The translations under genes were made by a program, and so were the position numbers. A stretch of 64,000 nucleotides of DNA from Streptococcus parasanguinis. Its GTDB lineage: Bacteria > Bacillota > Bacilli > Lactobacillales > Streptococcaceae. The notes under the pieces are model-generated. The model was not told the origin of the DNA, ran no database searches, and saw nothing but the letters and a program-made list of their open reading frames with translations. The stretch is from the NCBI RefSeq assembly GCF_016648855.1, contig NZ_JACLQU010000010.1, positions 21,757 through 85,756 of the forward strand, read 5' to 3'. This document shows, piece after piece, positions 37,977-47,338 of the stretch; the first letter of the stretch is position 1; every line of letters begins with the position of its first letter.

Positions 37977-38002
37977 CTATCCTACTTTAGGATAGTTTTT
38001 TA
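37977..38002 (+). terminator. Terminator of the VTC-DUF4956 operon
   Basis: Arms CTATCCT and AGGATAG with loop ACTTT, followed by seven T. Confidence 0.85.
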
Positions 38003-38029
38003 GGGTTTTAAGAACTTTTTAAGAAAAAG

Positions 38030-38038
38030 TGGTATACT
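38030..38038 (+). promoter_or_regulatory. Extended -10 of the S41-like gene
   Basis: TGG-TATACT, 27 bases before the ATG; no clear -35. Confidence 0.55.
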
Positions 38039-38065
38039 GTTTCTAAAAAATGGAAGGAATCCTTT

Positions 38066-39325
38066 ATGAAAAAGACTGCTATTTTTGAAGATGTCGTCTC
38101 TATTATGACCCATGATTCATCTACCATCAAGGATCGAAAAGGATGCGATCCAGAGCCTTTTCGAGAAAACATTACAGATGATATGACAGATGATGCCTTT
38201 CTCTATCAAGTTAAGACTTACCTAGCTAGTTTTGGGGTGATCGGGCATATTTCCTTTCGAGATAAAAAGGCCAGTCAAAAAGGGTTCCTTTTGAGAATAA
38301 ATGGACAGAAATTGTATGTTGAGGAAGCTAATGAAGATACGGGTCTTCAAGTAGGAGATCAGATCCTAGCTCTGGATGGAAGTGACTTGGATCAGATAGC
38401 TTCTCTTCATAAAGACTATTTTATCAGCAAGACCTCTGAAAGACACTACCGAGAATGGGCAGATTTGGTCTCTCAGTCAACGAGTGTCACCCTGCTTCGA
38501 GAAGGGATAGAAAAGACCATTGAAGTAGTCCCTAGTCGAGAACCGATCCAGGATCATATTTTTTGGAAACGATTAGACGATGAGATTCTTTATCTTCGTC
38601 TGGATAATTTTATGGATGAAGGAGCCATTAGTCGGGTATATCAAGAGTGTTTGCCGATGATGACGGAGGTCAAGTTTCTTCTCATTGATGTCCGACAGAA
38701 CGGCGGAGGGACGGATTCTCTATATCTTCCTCTGTTACATCTAGGCTTAGAGAAGGATCAGGGCTATGATTCGCTTGACTGGGACGATGATGGTATGGAA
38801 ATTCTCTACACGGAACGTAATGTTGATCTGCGCTTGAAAGACTTTGAGGACTGGATGCAACAGGAAGAAATTAGTCCTGAAACAGTCAAGCTGCTTGGAG
38901 ATATGAAAGAGGAGTTGCTCCGCCATCGAGGCAAAGGTTATGTACTGTATCAGCAAGAAAGCGAGGAATTCTTCCCAGAGGTTAAAGGTGGCCACTATCC
39001 TGAACGGATCTTTGTCTTATCAGATATCTATTGCGGTTCTTCTGGCGACAACTTTGTTCAGATGATGAAGCAGTTTAAGAAGGTAACGGTGGTAGGTAGA
39101 CCGACTCTCGGAATTTTAGACTATTCCAATTGTTGTACCGTTGATTATGGCGATTATCAATTGATGTTTCCTACTTCTCGTTGTCTATGCGTAGATCAAG
39201 GTAAAGGAATGACGGATCAAGGTGTTCTACCCGATATAGAGATTCCTTGGACACCTAGCCATTTCGCGAGAGATGTGGATCTGGACAAGTGTCTGGAGTT
39301 GATTCATCAGGGGACTGTGAAATAG
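38066..39325 (+). CDS. S41-family (C-terminal processing) peptidase-like protein, no signal peptide
   Basis: A 419-residue protein with a degenerate PDZ-like part (about 80-150; ANEDTGLQVGDQILALDGSDL) and an S41 core with LIDVRQNGGG (about 212-221), then YCGSSGDNF with Ser325 or Ser326 in the nucleophile position and VGRPTLGILDYSN. Unlike most C-terminal processing proteases it has neither signal peptide nor membrane helix, so it should act inside the cell. AAGGAA lies before the ATG. Substrate is unknown. It is a single-gene unit between the VTC operon and dlt. Confidence 0.78.
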   Translation: MKKTAIFEDVVSIMTHDSSTIKDRKGCDPEPFRENITDDMTDDAFLYQVKTYLASFGVIGHISFRDKKASQKGFLLRINGQKLYVEEANEDTGLQVGDQILALDGSDLDQIASLHKDYFISKTSERHYREWADLVSQSTSVTLLREGIEKTIEVVPSREPIQDHIFWKRLDDEILYLRLDNFMDEGAISRVYQECLPMMTEVKFLLIDVRQNGGGTDSLYLPLLHLGLEKDQGYDSLDWDDDGMEILYTERNVDLRLKDFEDWMQQEEISPETVKLLGDMKEELLRHRGKGYVLYQQESEEFFPEVKGGHYPERIFVLSDIYCGSSGDNFVQMMKQFKKVTVVGRPTLGILDYSNCCTVDYGDYQLMFPTSRCLCVDQGKGMTDQGVLPDIEIPWTPSHFARDVDLDKCLELIHQGTVK

Positions 39326-39392
39326 AATAGGATTTCAACCAGAAAACTGATTAAAGAAAAATGCTTTCGTTAAACGGCTTGAATGATCTGAA

Positions 39393-39461
39393 ATGATAAC
39401 GTTTTCTACCACATTCTCACTATGTTTAAAATTGCTTACTTGGTATAAAAAATGGTAAAAT
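39393..39461 (+). promoter_or_regulatory. dlt operon promoter with cre-like site
   Basis: TTGCTT (39432-39437), 18-bp spacer, extended -10 TGG-TAAAAT (39453-39461). ATGATAACGTTTTCT (39393-39407) matches the CcpA cre consensus with one mismatch, about 25 bases upstream of the -35. Confidence 0.6.
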
Positions 39462-39494
39462 AGTGAGTAACAATCAAAATGAAGAGTGAAACTT

Positions 39495-39623
39495 ATGAAA
39501 CATAAAACACTTTATAAATTTATCGGGCAGACGATCTTGTATTTCGCCATTTTCCTAGCCCTACTTTATTTCTTTAGTTACCTTGGTCAAGGTCAGGGTG
39601 GCTTTATCTATAACGAATTTTAG
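39495..39623 (+). CDS. dltX: D-alanylation accessory peptide DltX
   Basis: A 42-residue peptide with one membrane helix (about 12-30) and the conserved C-terminal GGFIYNEF motif (FxYxxF type). DltX is needed for D-Ala transfer to teichoic acids and docks with DltB/DltD. It is the first gene of the dlt operon, 18 bases before dltA. Confidence 0.88.
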   Translation: MKHKTLYKFIGQTILYFAIFLALLYFFSYLGQGQGGFIYNEF

Positions 39624-39641
39624 AAAAGGAGACTCCTAGCC

Positions 39642-41192
39642 GTGTCAAACCAACCAATTACTGATATGATCGAGACAATTGAACGTTATGCGCAACTACA
39701 ACCAGACTATCCGGTTTACAATGTCCTTGGTGAGGAACATACCTATGGCCAATTGAAGGCTGACTCAGATAGCTTGGCTGCCTACATTGACCAAATGGGA
39801 CTTCCTGAAAAGTCACCTGTAGTGGTCTTTGGTGGTCAAGAATATGAAATGTTAGCAACCTTTGTGGCCTTGACAAAATCTGGCCATGCCTATATCCCAA
39901 TTGATAGCCACTCTGCCTTGGAGCGCGTGTCTGCCATTGTTGAAGTAGCAGAGCCAAGCTTGATTATTGCCATCAATGAGTTTCCATTGGAAAACCCAGC
40001 TGCTCCAATCATGTCCTTGGATCAAGTGCGTGAAGCTTATGCGGCTCAGCATGCCTATGACTTGCAACATCCGGTCAAAGGGGATGATAACTACTACATC
40101 ATCTTTACCTCAGGGACAACTGGGAAACCAAAAGGGGTACAAATTTCGCACGATAACTTGCTCAGCTTTACCAACTGGATGATTACGGACAAGGAATTTG
40201 CAACGCCAGAGCGTCCGCAAATGTTGGCGCAACCGCCCTATTCTTTTGACTTGTCTGTCATGTACTGGGCACCGACCTTAGCTCTTGGAGGAACCCTTTT
40301 TGCCCTTCCATCAGCTATCACTCAAGACTTCAAACAACTCTTTGCGACGATCTTTTCTCTTCCGATTGCTATCTGGACTTCAACACCATCTTTTGCAGAT
40401 ATGGCCATGTTGTCTGAGGATTTCAATGCTGAAAAAATGCCAGGGATCACCCATTTCTACTTTGATGGGGAAGAGTTGACAGTCAAGACTGCTCAGAAAT
40501 TGCGCGAGCGTTTCCCAAATGCACGCATCATCAATGCCTACGGCCCAACGGAAGCAACTGTAGCTCTTTCGGCTGTAGCCGTAACAGATGAGATGTTAGC
40601 TACTTTGAAACGTCTGCCAATTGGTTACACCAAAGAAGATTCTCCAACCTTCATCATTGATGAGGCAGGTAACAAATTGCCGAATGGTGAGCAAGGTGAG
40701 ATCATCGTATCAGGCCCAGCTGTTTCAAAAGGTTATATGAATAATCCAGAGAAAACAGCAGAAGCCTTCTTCGAATTTGAAGGTCTTCCAGCCTACCATA
40801 CGGGAGATGTCGGAACCATGACGGATGAAGGCCTTCTTCTCTATGGTGGTCGGATGGACTTCCAAATCAAGTTTAACGGTTATCGTATCGAGCTAGAGGA
40901 TGTCTCTCAAAACTTGAACAAATCGAAGTATATTGACTCAGCAGTCGCAGTACCGCGTTATAATAAGGATCACAAGGTCCAAAATCTCTTGGCCTATGTC
41001 ATCTTAAAAGAGGGCGTCAAAGAACAATTTGAGCGCGAAATTGATATCACAAAAGCCATCAAGGAAGATTTAGAAAACATCATGATGTCTTATATGATGC
41101 CTTCAAAATTCCTCTATCGTGATAGCCTGCCATTAACACCAAACGGGAAAATCGACATCAAAGGGTTGATTAGCGAGGTTAATAACCGATGA
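39642..41192 (+). CDS. dltA: D-alanine--poly(phosphoribitol) ligase DltA
   Basis: It activates D-alanine with ATP and loads it on DltC in the cytosol. The 516-residue adenylate-forming enzyme has the P-loop [11 protein letters not shown] (about 152-162), [16 protein letters not shown] and the C-terminal Lys in TPNGKIDIK. The start is GTG at 39642 with AAAGGAGA ten bases upstream. It overlaps dltB by four bases. Confidence 0.95.
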   Translation: MSNQPITDMIETIERYAQLQPDYPVYNVLGEEHTYGQLKADSDSLAAYIDQMGLPEKSPVVVFGGQEYEMLATFVALTKSGHAYIPIDSHSALERVSAIVEVAEPSLIIAINEFPLENPAAPIMSLDQVREAYAAQHAYDLQHPVKGDDNYYIIFTSGTTGKPKGVQISHDNLLSFTNWMITDKEFATPERPQMLAQPPYSFDLSVMYWAPTLALGGTLFALPSAITQDFKQLFATIFSLPIAIWTSTPSFADMAMLSEDFNAEKMPGITHFYFDGEELTVKTAQKLRERFPNARIINAYGPTEATVALSAVAVTDEMLATLKRLPIGYTKEDSPTFIIDEAGNKLPNGEQGEIIVSGPAVSKGYMNNPEKTAEAFFEFEGLPAYHTGDVGTMTDEGLLLYGGRMDFQIKFNGYRIELEDVSQNLNKSKYIDSAVAVPRYNKDHKVQNLLAYVILKEGVKEQFEREIDITKAIKEDLENIMMSYMMPSKFLYRDSLPLTPNGKIDIKGLISEVNNR

Positions 41193-42442
41193 TCGAGTTT
41201 TTGAAACAGCTCCCTCATTTAGAACACTATGGAACACCGATCTATTTTGTCTACCTCATTCTAGCTTTTTTGCCGATCTTTGTGGGCCTCTTTTTCAAAA
41301 AGAGATTTCCGGTCTATGAAGGACTGGTGAGTCTGATCTTTATCATTTTGATGCTGACAGGTTCGAATCTCAAGCAAATTTATGCCCTGCTCTTTTACGT
41401 AGTCTGGCAAATCTTGATTGTGTATTCCTACAAAATCTATCGTCAGAAAGCGGACAACAAGTGGATTTTCTATCTTCATTCCTTCTTGTCTGTCTTGCCC
41501 CTGATCTTTGTTAAGGTGGAGCCAGCGATCAAGAATGGACACCAATCCTTGTTTGGATTTTTAGGGATTTCTTATTTGACCTTCCGAGCTGTCGGAATGA
41601 TCATCGAAATGCGAGATGGTGTCTTGAAAGAATTCACGCTCTGGGAATTCTTACGTTTTATGCTCTTTATGCCAACCTTCTCAAGTGGGCCGATTGATCG
41701 TTTCAAGCGTTTTAATGAGGATTATAAAGCCATTCCTGAGCGCGAAGAATTATTGGATATGTTGGAGCAAGCTGTTAAGTACATCATGTATGGCTTCCTT
41801 TATAAATTTATTCTAGCTCATATTTTTGGCCACTTATTGTTAGGTCATGTGCAGACCTATGCCTTGTCTCAAGGTGGATTCTTCAACATCGGAACGCTGG
41901 GAGTCATGTATGTTTATGGTTTTGACCTTTTCTTTGACTTTGCAGGGTATTCCATGTTTGCTTTAGCGGCTTCCAATTTGATGGGGATTAAAAGTCCCAT
42001 CAACTTTGACCGTCCTTTTAAATCACGTGATTTAAAGGAATTCTGGAATCGCTGGCATATGAGTTTATCTTTCTGGTTCCGTGATTTTGTCTTTATGCGT
42101 CTCGTAATGGTACTGATGCGCAATAAAGTCTTCAAGAGCCGGATTACTACCTCAAATGTTGCCTACATTATCAATATGTTGGTCATGGGCTTCTGGCACG
42201 GGGTGACCTGGTACTATATTGCTTATGGGCTCTTCCATGGGCTTGGAATGGTTATCAATGATGCTTGGATTCGCAAGAAAAAGACCATCAATAAAGAAAG
42301 AAAAGCAAAAGGATTGGATCCGATACCGGACAATCGTTGGACCAAGGCTTTGGGGATCTTTATCACCTTTAATACAGTGATGCTGTCCTTCCTGATCTTC
42401 TCAGGATTCTTGGATCAGCAATGGTTCCCAAAAGTGAAATAA
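41189..42442 (+). CDS. dltB: D-alanyl transfer protein DltB (MBOAT)
   Basis: A 417-residue MBOAT membrane acyltransferase that moves D-alanyl groups across the membrane. It has about ten hydrophobic segments, the re-entrant region with [18 protein letters not shown], and the catalytic His in [15 protein letters not shown]. It is coupled to dltA through ATGA. Confidence 0.95.
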   Translation: MIEFLKQLPHLEHYGTPIYFVYLILAFLPIFVGLFFKKRFPVYEGLVSLIFIILMLTGSNLKQIYALLFYVVWQILIVYSYKIYRQKADNKWIFYLHSFLSVLPLIFVKVEPAIKNGHQSLFGFLGISYLTFRAVGMIIEMRDGVLKEFTLWEFLRFMLFMPTFSSGPIDRFKRFNEDYKAIPEREELLDMLEQAVKYIMYGFLYKFILAHIFGHLLLGHVQTYALSQGGFFNIGTLGVMYVYGFDLFFDFAGYSMFALAASNLMGIKSPINFDRPFKSRDLKEFWNRWHMSLSFWFRDFVFMRLVMVLMRNKVFKSRITTSNVAYIINMLVMGFWHGVTWYYIAYGLFHGLGMVINDAWIRKKKTINKERKAKGLDPIPDNRWTKALGIFITFNTVMLSFLIFSGFLDQQWFPKVK

Positions 42443-42456
42443 AAGGAGAATAAAAA

Positions 42457-42696
42457 ATGGATGTAAAATCACAAGTAATTGAAATTATTGACGAATTGTT
42501 TATGGAAGATGTCTCAGACATGATGGATGAGGATCTCTTTGATGCGGGTGTTCTTGATAGTATGGGAACAGTCGAATTGATTGTGGAATTGGAAAGTCGC
42601 TTTGGCATCCGTGTTCCTGTATCAGAATTTGGACGCGATGATTGGAACACTGCCAACAAGATCGTAGAAGGTGTAACGGAGCTTCAGAATGCTTAA
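42457..42696 (+). CDS. dltC: D-alanine--poly(phosphoribitol) ligase carrier protein DltC
   Basis: A 79-residue acyl-carrier-like protein; Ser35 in DAGVLDSMG carries the phosphopantetheine arm that receives D-alanine from DltA. AAAGGAG precedes the ATG, and the gene overlaps dltD by eight bases. Confidence 0.95.
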   Translation: MDVKSQVIEIIDELFMEDVSDMMDEDLFDAGVLDSMGTVELIVELESRFGIRVPVSEFGRDDWNTANKIVEGVTELQNA

Positions 42697-43957
42697 GCGT
42701 TTATGGCTGATTTTAGGGCCCGTATTTTGCGCGCTCCTCATGGTAGCAGCTTTATTATTCTTTTATCCAATCAATCATAAGCACAACTATACTGAAGAGA
42801 AAAAAGCTGCGGTTAGTCTGAATGCAGAAGGCTTCAAGAGTCGTACAAAGAAGCAAGAAGCACTTTCGGATCCACAGCATCGCTTTGTTCCTTATTTCGG
42901 CTCAAGTGAATGGTTGCGTTTTGATGTGGTGCATCCAGCAGTTTTGGCTGAAAAATATGACCGCAATTACAGACCCTACTTTTTAGGAGAACGTGGTGCG
43001 GCTTCTTTGAACCAGTATTTTGGAATGCAACAGATTTTGCCAGAACTCAAGGACAATACAGCTGTTTATGTGGTTTCTCCGCAATGGTTTACCAAAAAGG
43101 GATACGATTCCTCTGCCTTTCAACAATTCTTTAATAGCGATCAGTTGAATAGCTTTATTGCCAATCACCAACAGGATGCTGCATCCCAGTATGCTGCAAA
43201 GCGTCTGTTACAACAGTATCCAAATGTCGCCTTTCAAAGTGTTGTAACAAAAATTTCTCAAGGAAAGAAAATTTCCAGATTTGATCAGTCTTTGAACCAG
43301 TTTGTTTCCCACCTTGTCCAGCGCGAAGATGCTTTGTTTAGTAATCTTGCAACGCGTACAAACGGGAATTACGATAAGAAGGTCAAAAAACGTCTACAAG
43401 ATTTACCAGATCAATTCTCATATGAGAAATTGGAAGAAATTGCAACGGCTGAAGCAAAAGTCAAAACCAATAACAACGACCTTGGAATCAGCAATCATTT
43501 TTACAATACTCGTTTAAAAATGAAGTTGAAGAAACTAAAAGGTTTCCAAAAGAACGAATCCTATGTTCAATCTCCTGAGTACAATGACTTGCAGTTGGTT
43601 CTAGACCAGTTTGCTAAATCTCGGACCAATGTCATCTTTGTGATTCCTCCAGTCAATGCCAAATGGATGAAATACACAGGCTTGAGCCAAGAAAAGTATG
43701 AACAGGCTGTTCAAAAGATTCGTTACCAATTGGAAAGCCAAGGATTCACCAATATTGCAGACTTTTCTAAAGATGGTGATCAGCCCTACTTTATGGAAGA
43801 TACGATTCATATGGGATGGAATGGTTGGCTAGCCTTTGATAAAGCGGTCAATCCCTTTGTCACAAAGGCTGAAAAAGCACCAACTTACCATCTAAATGAC
43901 CGCTTCTTCAGCAAAGACTGGGCCCAATATAAAGGGACACCAGACGAATTTAAATAA
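42689..43957 (+). CDS. dltD: D-alanyl-lipoteichoic acid biosynthesis protein DltD
   Basis: A 422-residue protein with one N-terminal membrane anchor (about 4-26) and an extracytoplasmic SGNH-like hydrolase fold: [11 protein letters not shown] supplies the nucleophile Ser, and [10 protein letters not shown] the Asp and His. It carries out or assists the last transfer of D-Ala to teichoic acid. Last gene of the dlt unit. Confidence 0.94.
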   Translation: MLKRLWLILGPVFCALLMVAALLFFYPINHKHNYTEEKKAAVSLNAEGFKSRTKKQEALSDPQHRFVPYFGSSEWLRFDVVHPAVLAEKYDRNYRPYFLGERGAASLNQYFGMQQILPELKDNTAVYVVSPQWFTKKGYDSSAFQQFFNSDQLNSFIANHQQDAASQYAAKRLLQQYPNVAFQSVVTKISQGKKISRFDQSLNQFVSHLVQREDALFSNLATRTNGNYDKKVKKRLQDLPDQFSYEKLEEIATAEAKVKTNNNDLGISNHFYNTRLKMKLKKLKGFQKNESYVQSPEYNDLQLVLDQFAKSRTNVIFVIPPVNAKWMKYTGLSQEKYEQAVQKIRYQLESQGFTNIADFSKDGDQPYFMEDTIHMGWNGWLAFDKAVNPFVTKAEKAPTYHLNDRFFSKDWAQYKGTPDEFK

Positions 43958-43964
43958 TGCTTGA

Positions 43965-43999
43965 TCAAAGGGGGCAGGATCAAATCCTGGCTCCTTGAT
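43965..43999 (+). terminator. Hairpin after the dlt operon
   Basis: Imperfect arms around CAGGAT and ATCCTG with GGGG/CTCC and CAA/TTG extensions. No long T-run, so termination may be weak. Confidence 0.5.
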
Positions 44000-44030
44000 T
44001 TGTGAGGAAAGTGACGAGAAAGTCACAAAT

Positions 44031-44179
44031 AAGCAAGAGAGTTATCCACAGGCTGTGGGAAACTTGCTTGTAAATGGATGAAAGCAAGTCCTGATGCTGA
44101 CGACGCTTCCTCTTTTGAGGGGGCAAAAGGTGAAAGTTATCCACATTTTTGTGGATAAGTGATAAAAAACAGTGGATAA
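44031..44179. other. DnaA-box cluster between dltD and the small membrane protein gene
   Basis: Exact DnaA boxes TTATCCACA at 44042-44050 and 44137-44145, the inverse TGTGGATAA at 44150-44158, and a one-mismatch AGTGGATAA at 44171-44179. Box 1 lies in an imperfect palindrome flanked by AAGCAAG/CTTGCTT (44031-44069). Boxes 2 and 3 face each other with a TTTT spacer. No dnaA or dnaN is near, so this is not the usual origin. Confidence 0.72.
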
Positions 44180-44208
44180 GTCAGCTGGTTTGTGAAAAGG
44201 AGAATAGT

Positions 44209-44433
44209 GTGAAAAAAATTTGGTTTTACGCAATCGTTCAGGGAATTGTGATCTTTTTTATTGTGGGTGGCATGACCTATGTGCTTAGGGGAGATTTCTT
44301 TTTCCGCTACCTATCCCCTATTTTTGGACTAGCAGCAGCTGTCTTGCGATTTGGGACGGCGACTTTAATGAAGGTGCTAGCACCCACTCTCTATGATGAT
44401 CCCAAAAAGAAAGAAGAGAGCCACGATAACTAA
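44209..44433 (+). CDS. Small two-helix membrane protein, unknown function
   Basis: A 74-residue protein with two membrane helices (about 5-25 and 35-58) and a charged tail (DDPKKKEESHDN). The start is GTG at 44209, with AGGAG six bases upstream. An upstream in-frame ATG inside the DnaA-box palindrome is not supported by a ribosome binding site. Similar small proteins occur in other streptococci, but no function is known to me. Location directly behind the DnaA boxes makes DnaA control conceivable. Confidence 0.65.
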   Translation: MKKIWFYAIVQGIVIFFIVGGMTYVLRGDFFFRYLSPIFGLAAAVLRFGTATLMKVLAPTLYDDPKKKEESHDN

Positions 44434-44486
44434 AGAAGTTGCTGACTGAAAAAGTTGAGCTAAAGGCCACTTTCTGCTGGTCTTTA

Positions 44487-44495
44487 TGGTAAAAT
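44487..44495 (+). promoter_or_regulatory. aspS extended -10
   Basis: TGG-TAAAAT, 35 bases before the aspS ATG. Confidence 0.55.
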
Positions 44496-44530
44496 AGAAG
44501 GAAGAATATTAGTTTGGAGATTAATTAGAA

Positions 44531-46285
44531 ATGAAACGTTCAATGTATGCTGGACGTGTTCGTGAAGAACACATTGGAACTCGTATTACCTTGAAAGGAT
44601 GGGTTAGCCGTCGTCGTGACTTGGGTGGTTTGATCTTTATCGATCTACGCGATCGCGAAGGAATCATGCAATTGGTGATCAATCCAGAAACAGTTAGTGC
44701 AGAAGTGATGGCTACAGCTGAAAGCATCCGTAGTGAATATGTTGTAGAAGTGACAGGCCTTGTAGAAGCTCGTGAACAAGCCAATCCAAACTTGCCTACA
44801 GGAGCAGTAGAACTCAAGGTAGAAGCTATTACGGTTCTCAATACTGCCAAAACAACACCATTTGAAATCAAGGACGGAATTGAAGCCAATGATGATACCC
44901 GTCTTCGTTACCGTTACTTAGACCTTCGTCGTCCTGAGATGTTGGAAAACCTCAAACTCCGTGCAAAAGTAACCCATTCAATTCGCAATTACTTAGATGA
45001 ATTAGAATTTATTGATGTGGAAACACCGTTTCTTTCTAAGTCAACTCCAGAAGGAGCACGTGACTACTTGGTTCCTTCCCGTGTCAATAAGGGTCATTTC
45101 TATGCCCTTCCACAAAGTCCTCAGATTACAAAACAATTGTTAATGAATGCTGGATTTGATCGCTATTATCAAATCGTGAAGTGTTTCCGTGATGAGGATT
45201 TACGGGGAGACCGTCAACCTGAGTTTACACAGGTCGACTTGGAAACTTCTTTCTTGAGTGATCAAGAAATCCAGGATATCACAGAAGGCTTGATTGCACG
45301 TGTCATGAAAGAAACCAAGGGAATTGAAGTAACACTCCCATTCCCACGGATGAATTATGATGATGCTATGGCCTTGTATGGTTCAGATAAACCAGATACA
45401 CGTTTTGAAATGTTGCTACAAGACTTGACAGAGCTTGTCAAGGGTGTAGACTTCAAAGTCTTCTCAGAAGCTCCAGCAGTTAAGGCGATTGTTGTCAAAG
45501 GTGCAGCGGATCATTACTCTCGTAAAGACATCGATAAATTGACAGAAGTTGCGAAGCAATACGGTGCAAAAGGTCTTGCTTGGGTGAAATATGCTGAAGG
45601 TGCTTTGAACGGTCCTGTTGCGAAGTTCTTGACAGACTTGACAAGTGACTTGACAGCTGCTTTACAATTAGAAGACAAAGATCTAGTCCTCTTTGTAGCA
45701 GATACTCTTGAAGTAGCCAATGCAACGCTTGGTGCTTTGCGTGTTCGTCTTGCGAAAGAGCTTGACTTGATTGACAACAATCAATACAACTTCCTTTGGG
45801 TAGTGGATTGGCCAATGTTTGAGTGGTCTGAAGAAGAAGGCCGTTATATGTCTGCTCACCATCCATTTACACTCCCACAAGCTGAAACAGAGCATGAATT
45901 GGAAGGCGATCTTTCAAAAGTTCGAGCGATTGCCTATGATATCGTCTTAAATGGCTATGAATTAGGTGGAGGAAGCCTACGGATTAATCATAAAGATTTA
46001 CAAGAACGGATGTTTAAGGCGCTTGGATTTACAAAAGAAGCTGCTAATGAACAATTTGGTTTCTTGTTAGAAGCAATGGATTATGGTTTCCCACCACATG
46101 GAGGATTGGCGATTGGATTAGACCGCTTCGTGATGCTTCTTGCAGGGGAAGATAATATTCGGGAAGTCATTGCCTTTCCTAAGAATAACAAGGCGACAGA
46201 TCCAATGACACAAGCTCCTTCTGTCGTTTCTGAAAAGCAATTGGATGAGTTAAATCTTCAAGTAGAAGTAGCAGAGCAAGAATAG
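44531..46285 (+). CDS. aspS: Aspartate--tRNA ligase
   Basis: A class IIb synthetase of 584 residues: N-terminal OB anticodon domain ([33 protein letters not shown]), motif 2 around [16 protein letters not shown], a bacterial GAD insertion, and motif 3 [16 protein letters not shown]. Intact and full length. Own promoter. Confidence 0.97.
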   Translation: MKRSMYAGRVREEHIGTRITLKGWVSRRRDLGGLIFIDLRDREGIMQLVINPETVSAEVMATAESIRSEYVVEVTGLVEAREQANPNLPTGAVELKVEAITVLNTAKTTPFEIKDGIEANDDTRLRYRYLDLRRPEMLENLKLRAKVTHSIRNYLDELEFIDVETPFLSKSTPEGARDYLVPSRVNKGHFYALPQSPQITKQLLMNAGFDRYYQIVKCFRDEDLRGDRQPEFTQVDLETSFLSDQEIQDITEGLIARVMKETKGIEVTLPFPRMNYDDAMALYGSDKPDTRFEMLLQDLTELVKGVDFKVFSEAPAVKAIVVKGAADHYSRKDIDKLTEVAKQYGAKGLAWVKYAEGALNGPVAKFLTDLTSDLTAALQLEDKDLVLFVADTLEVANATLGALRVRLAKELDLIDNNQYNFLWVVDWPMFEWSEEEGRYMSAHHPFTLPQAETEHELEGDLSKVRAIAYDIVLNGYELGGGSLRINHKDLQERMFKALGFTKEAANEQFGFLLEAMDYGFPPHGGLAIGLDRFVMLLAGEDNIREVIAFPKNNKATDPMTQAPSVVSEKQLDELNLQVEVAEQE

Positions 46286-46360
46286 GACAAGAGAGAAAAG
46301 GGAAAGTCTAGGAATCAGTTGCTCTAAAATTTTCCTTTTCTTCTAATCGATGGATTGAAA

Positions 46361-47302
46361 ATGAAAAAAACTCGCTTTCATAAGCTATTTCGCTATCATG
46401 TGCGACGACTAGCTTATAACATTAAATTATTGCGCGTGCTGAAGAGCATCTCCCGTGAGAAATACGATGAAAAAGTGTCAGCTTCCTTGCTGTATGGTTT
46501 TCTATCAGCGATTGCCGTCAACTTCTTCTTTCAACCAGGACATGTATACTCCAGCGGTGCAACAGGGCTAGCTCAGATTTTATCTGTTCTGAGCCAACGC
46601 TTTATTGGCTTTACGATTCCCGTTTCCTTGACCTTTTATGCCATCAATATCCCTTTGATGATTGTGGCTTGGTATCAAATTGGCCATAAATTTACCATCT
46701 TTACCTTTATTACGGTTTCGATGAGTTCCCTCTTTATTCAGTTCGTGCCAGTGATTACGTTGACCAACGATCCGATCATGAATGCCCTATTTGGTGGGGT
46801 TGTCATGGGAACAGGGATTGGTTTTGCTCTTCGGAACAACATTTCCAGTGGGGGAACGGATATTGTCAGTTTGACGATTCGAAAACGGACAGGAAAGAAT
46901 GTCGGCAGTATCTCCTTTTTGGTCAATGGGACCATTATGTTGATCGCTGGTCTGACCTTTGGTTGGAAGTATGCTCTTTACTCTATGATTACCATCTTCG
47001 TATCGAGTCGAGTAACGGATGCTGTCTTTACCAAGCAAAAACGGATGCAGGCAATGATCGTAACGAGCCAGCCGGATGCCATTATTGAAAAGATTCATAA
47101 AAAATTGCATCGTGGAGCAACCATTATCCACAATGCAGAGGGAACCTATAACCATCAGGAAAAAGCGGTTCTGCTGACAGTTATTACGCGTGCAGAGTTT
47201 AATGAATTCAAATATATTATGAAAAAAGCTGATCCTCAGGCTTTTATCACCATTTCAGAAAACGTTCATATCATTGGACGCTTTGTGGAAACAGAAGAAT
47301 AA
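46361..47302 (+). CDS. YitT family membrane protein (DUF161/DUF2179)
   Basis: A 313-residue protein with five or six helices from about residue 45 to 225, containing the repeated glycine-rich stretch GGVVMGTGIGFALRNNISSGGTDI, then a cytoplasmic DUF2179 domain (HRGATIIHNAEGTYNHQEKAVLLTVI). Streptococcal genomes hold several such proteins; function is unknown. ATG at 46361 is used; an in-frame TTG two codons earlier is possible. It shares a convergent terminator with the pullulanase gene. Confidence 0.82.
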   Translation: MKKTRFHKLFRYHVRRLAYNIKLLRVLKSISREKYDEKVSASLLYGFLSAIAVNFFFQPGHVYSSGATGLAQILSVLSQRFIGFTIPVSLTFYAINIPLMIVAWYQIGHKFTIFTFITVSMSSLFIQFVPVITLTNDPIMNALFGGVVMGTGIGFALRNNISSGGTDIVSLTIRKRTGKNVGSISFLVNGTIMLIAGLTFGWKYALYSMITIFVSSRVTDAVFTKQKRMQAMIVTSQPDAIIEKIHKKLHRGATIIHNAEGTYNHQEKAVLLTVITRAEFNEFKYIMKKADPQAFITISENVHIIGRFVETEE

Positions 47303-47338
47303 AAATAAAGGTCACCACATTGTGGTGACCTTTATTTT
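47302..47338. terminator. Bidirectional terminator between the YitT and pullulanase genes
   Basis: Long near-perfect palindrome with AAAGGTCACCACA/TGTGGTGACCTTT, A-rich on the left and T-rich on the right. Confidence 0.85.

Noticed and set aside
44137..44158. Facing DnaA boxes as a plain terminator hairpin
   Set aside because: The stem has no T-run, lies directly upstream of a gene, and further boxes are nearby.
44031..44179. Chromosomal origin oriC
   Set aside because: No dnaA, dnaN or AT-rich unwinding element is adjacent, and parS cores and trpS-recF order place the origin left of the window.
45495..45895. Overlapping minus-strand frames of 70-123 codons within aspS
   Set aside because: aspS is intact and explains the region; these are antisense shadows of its codon pattern.
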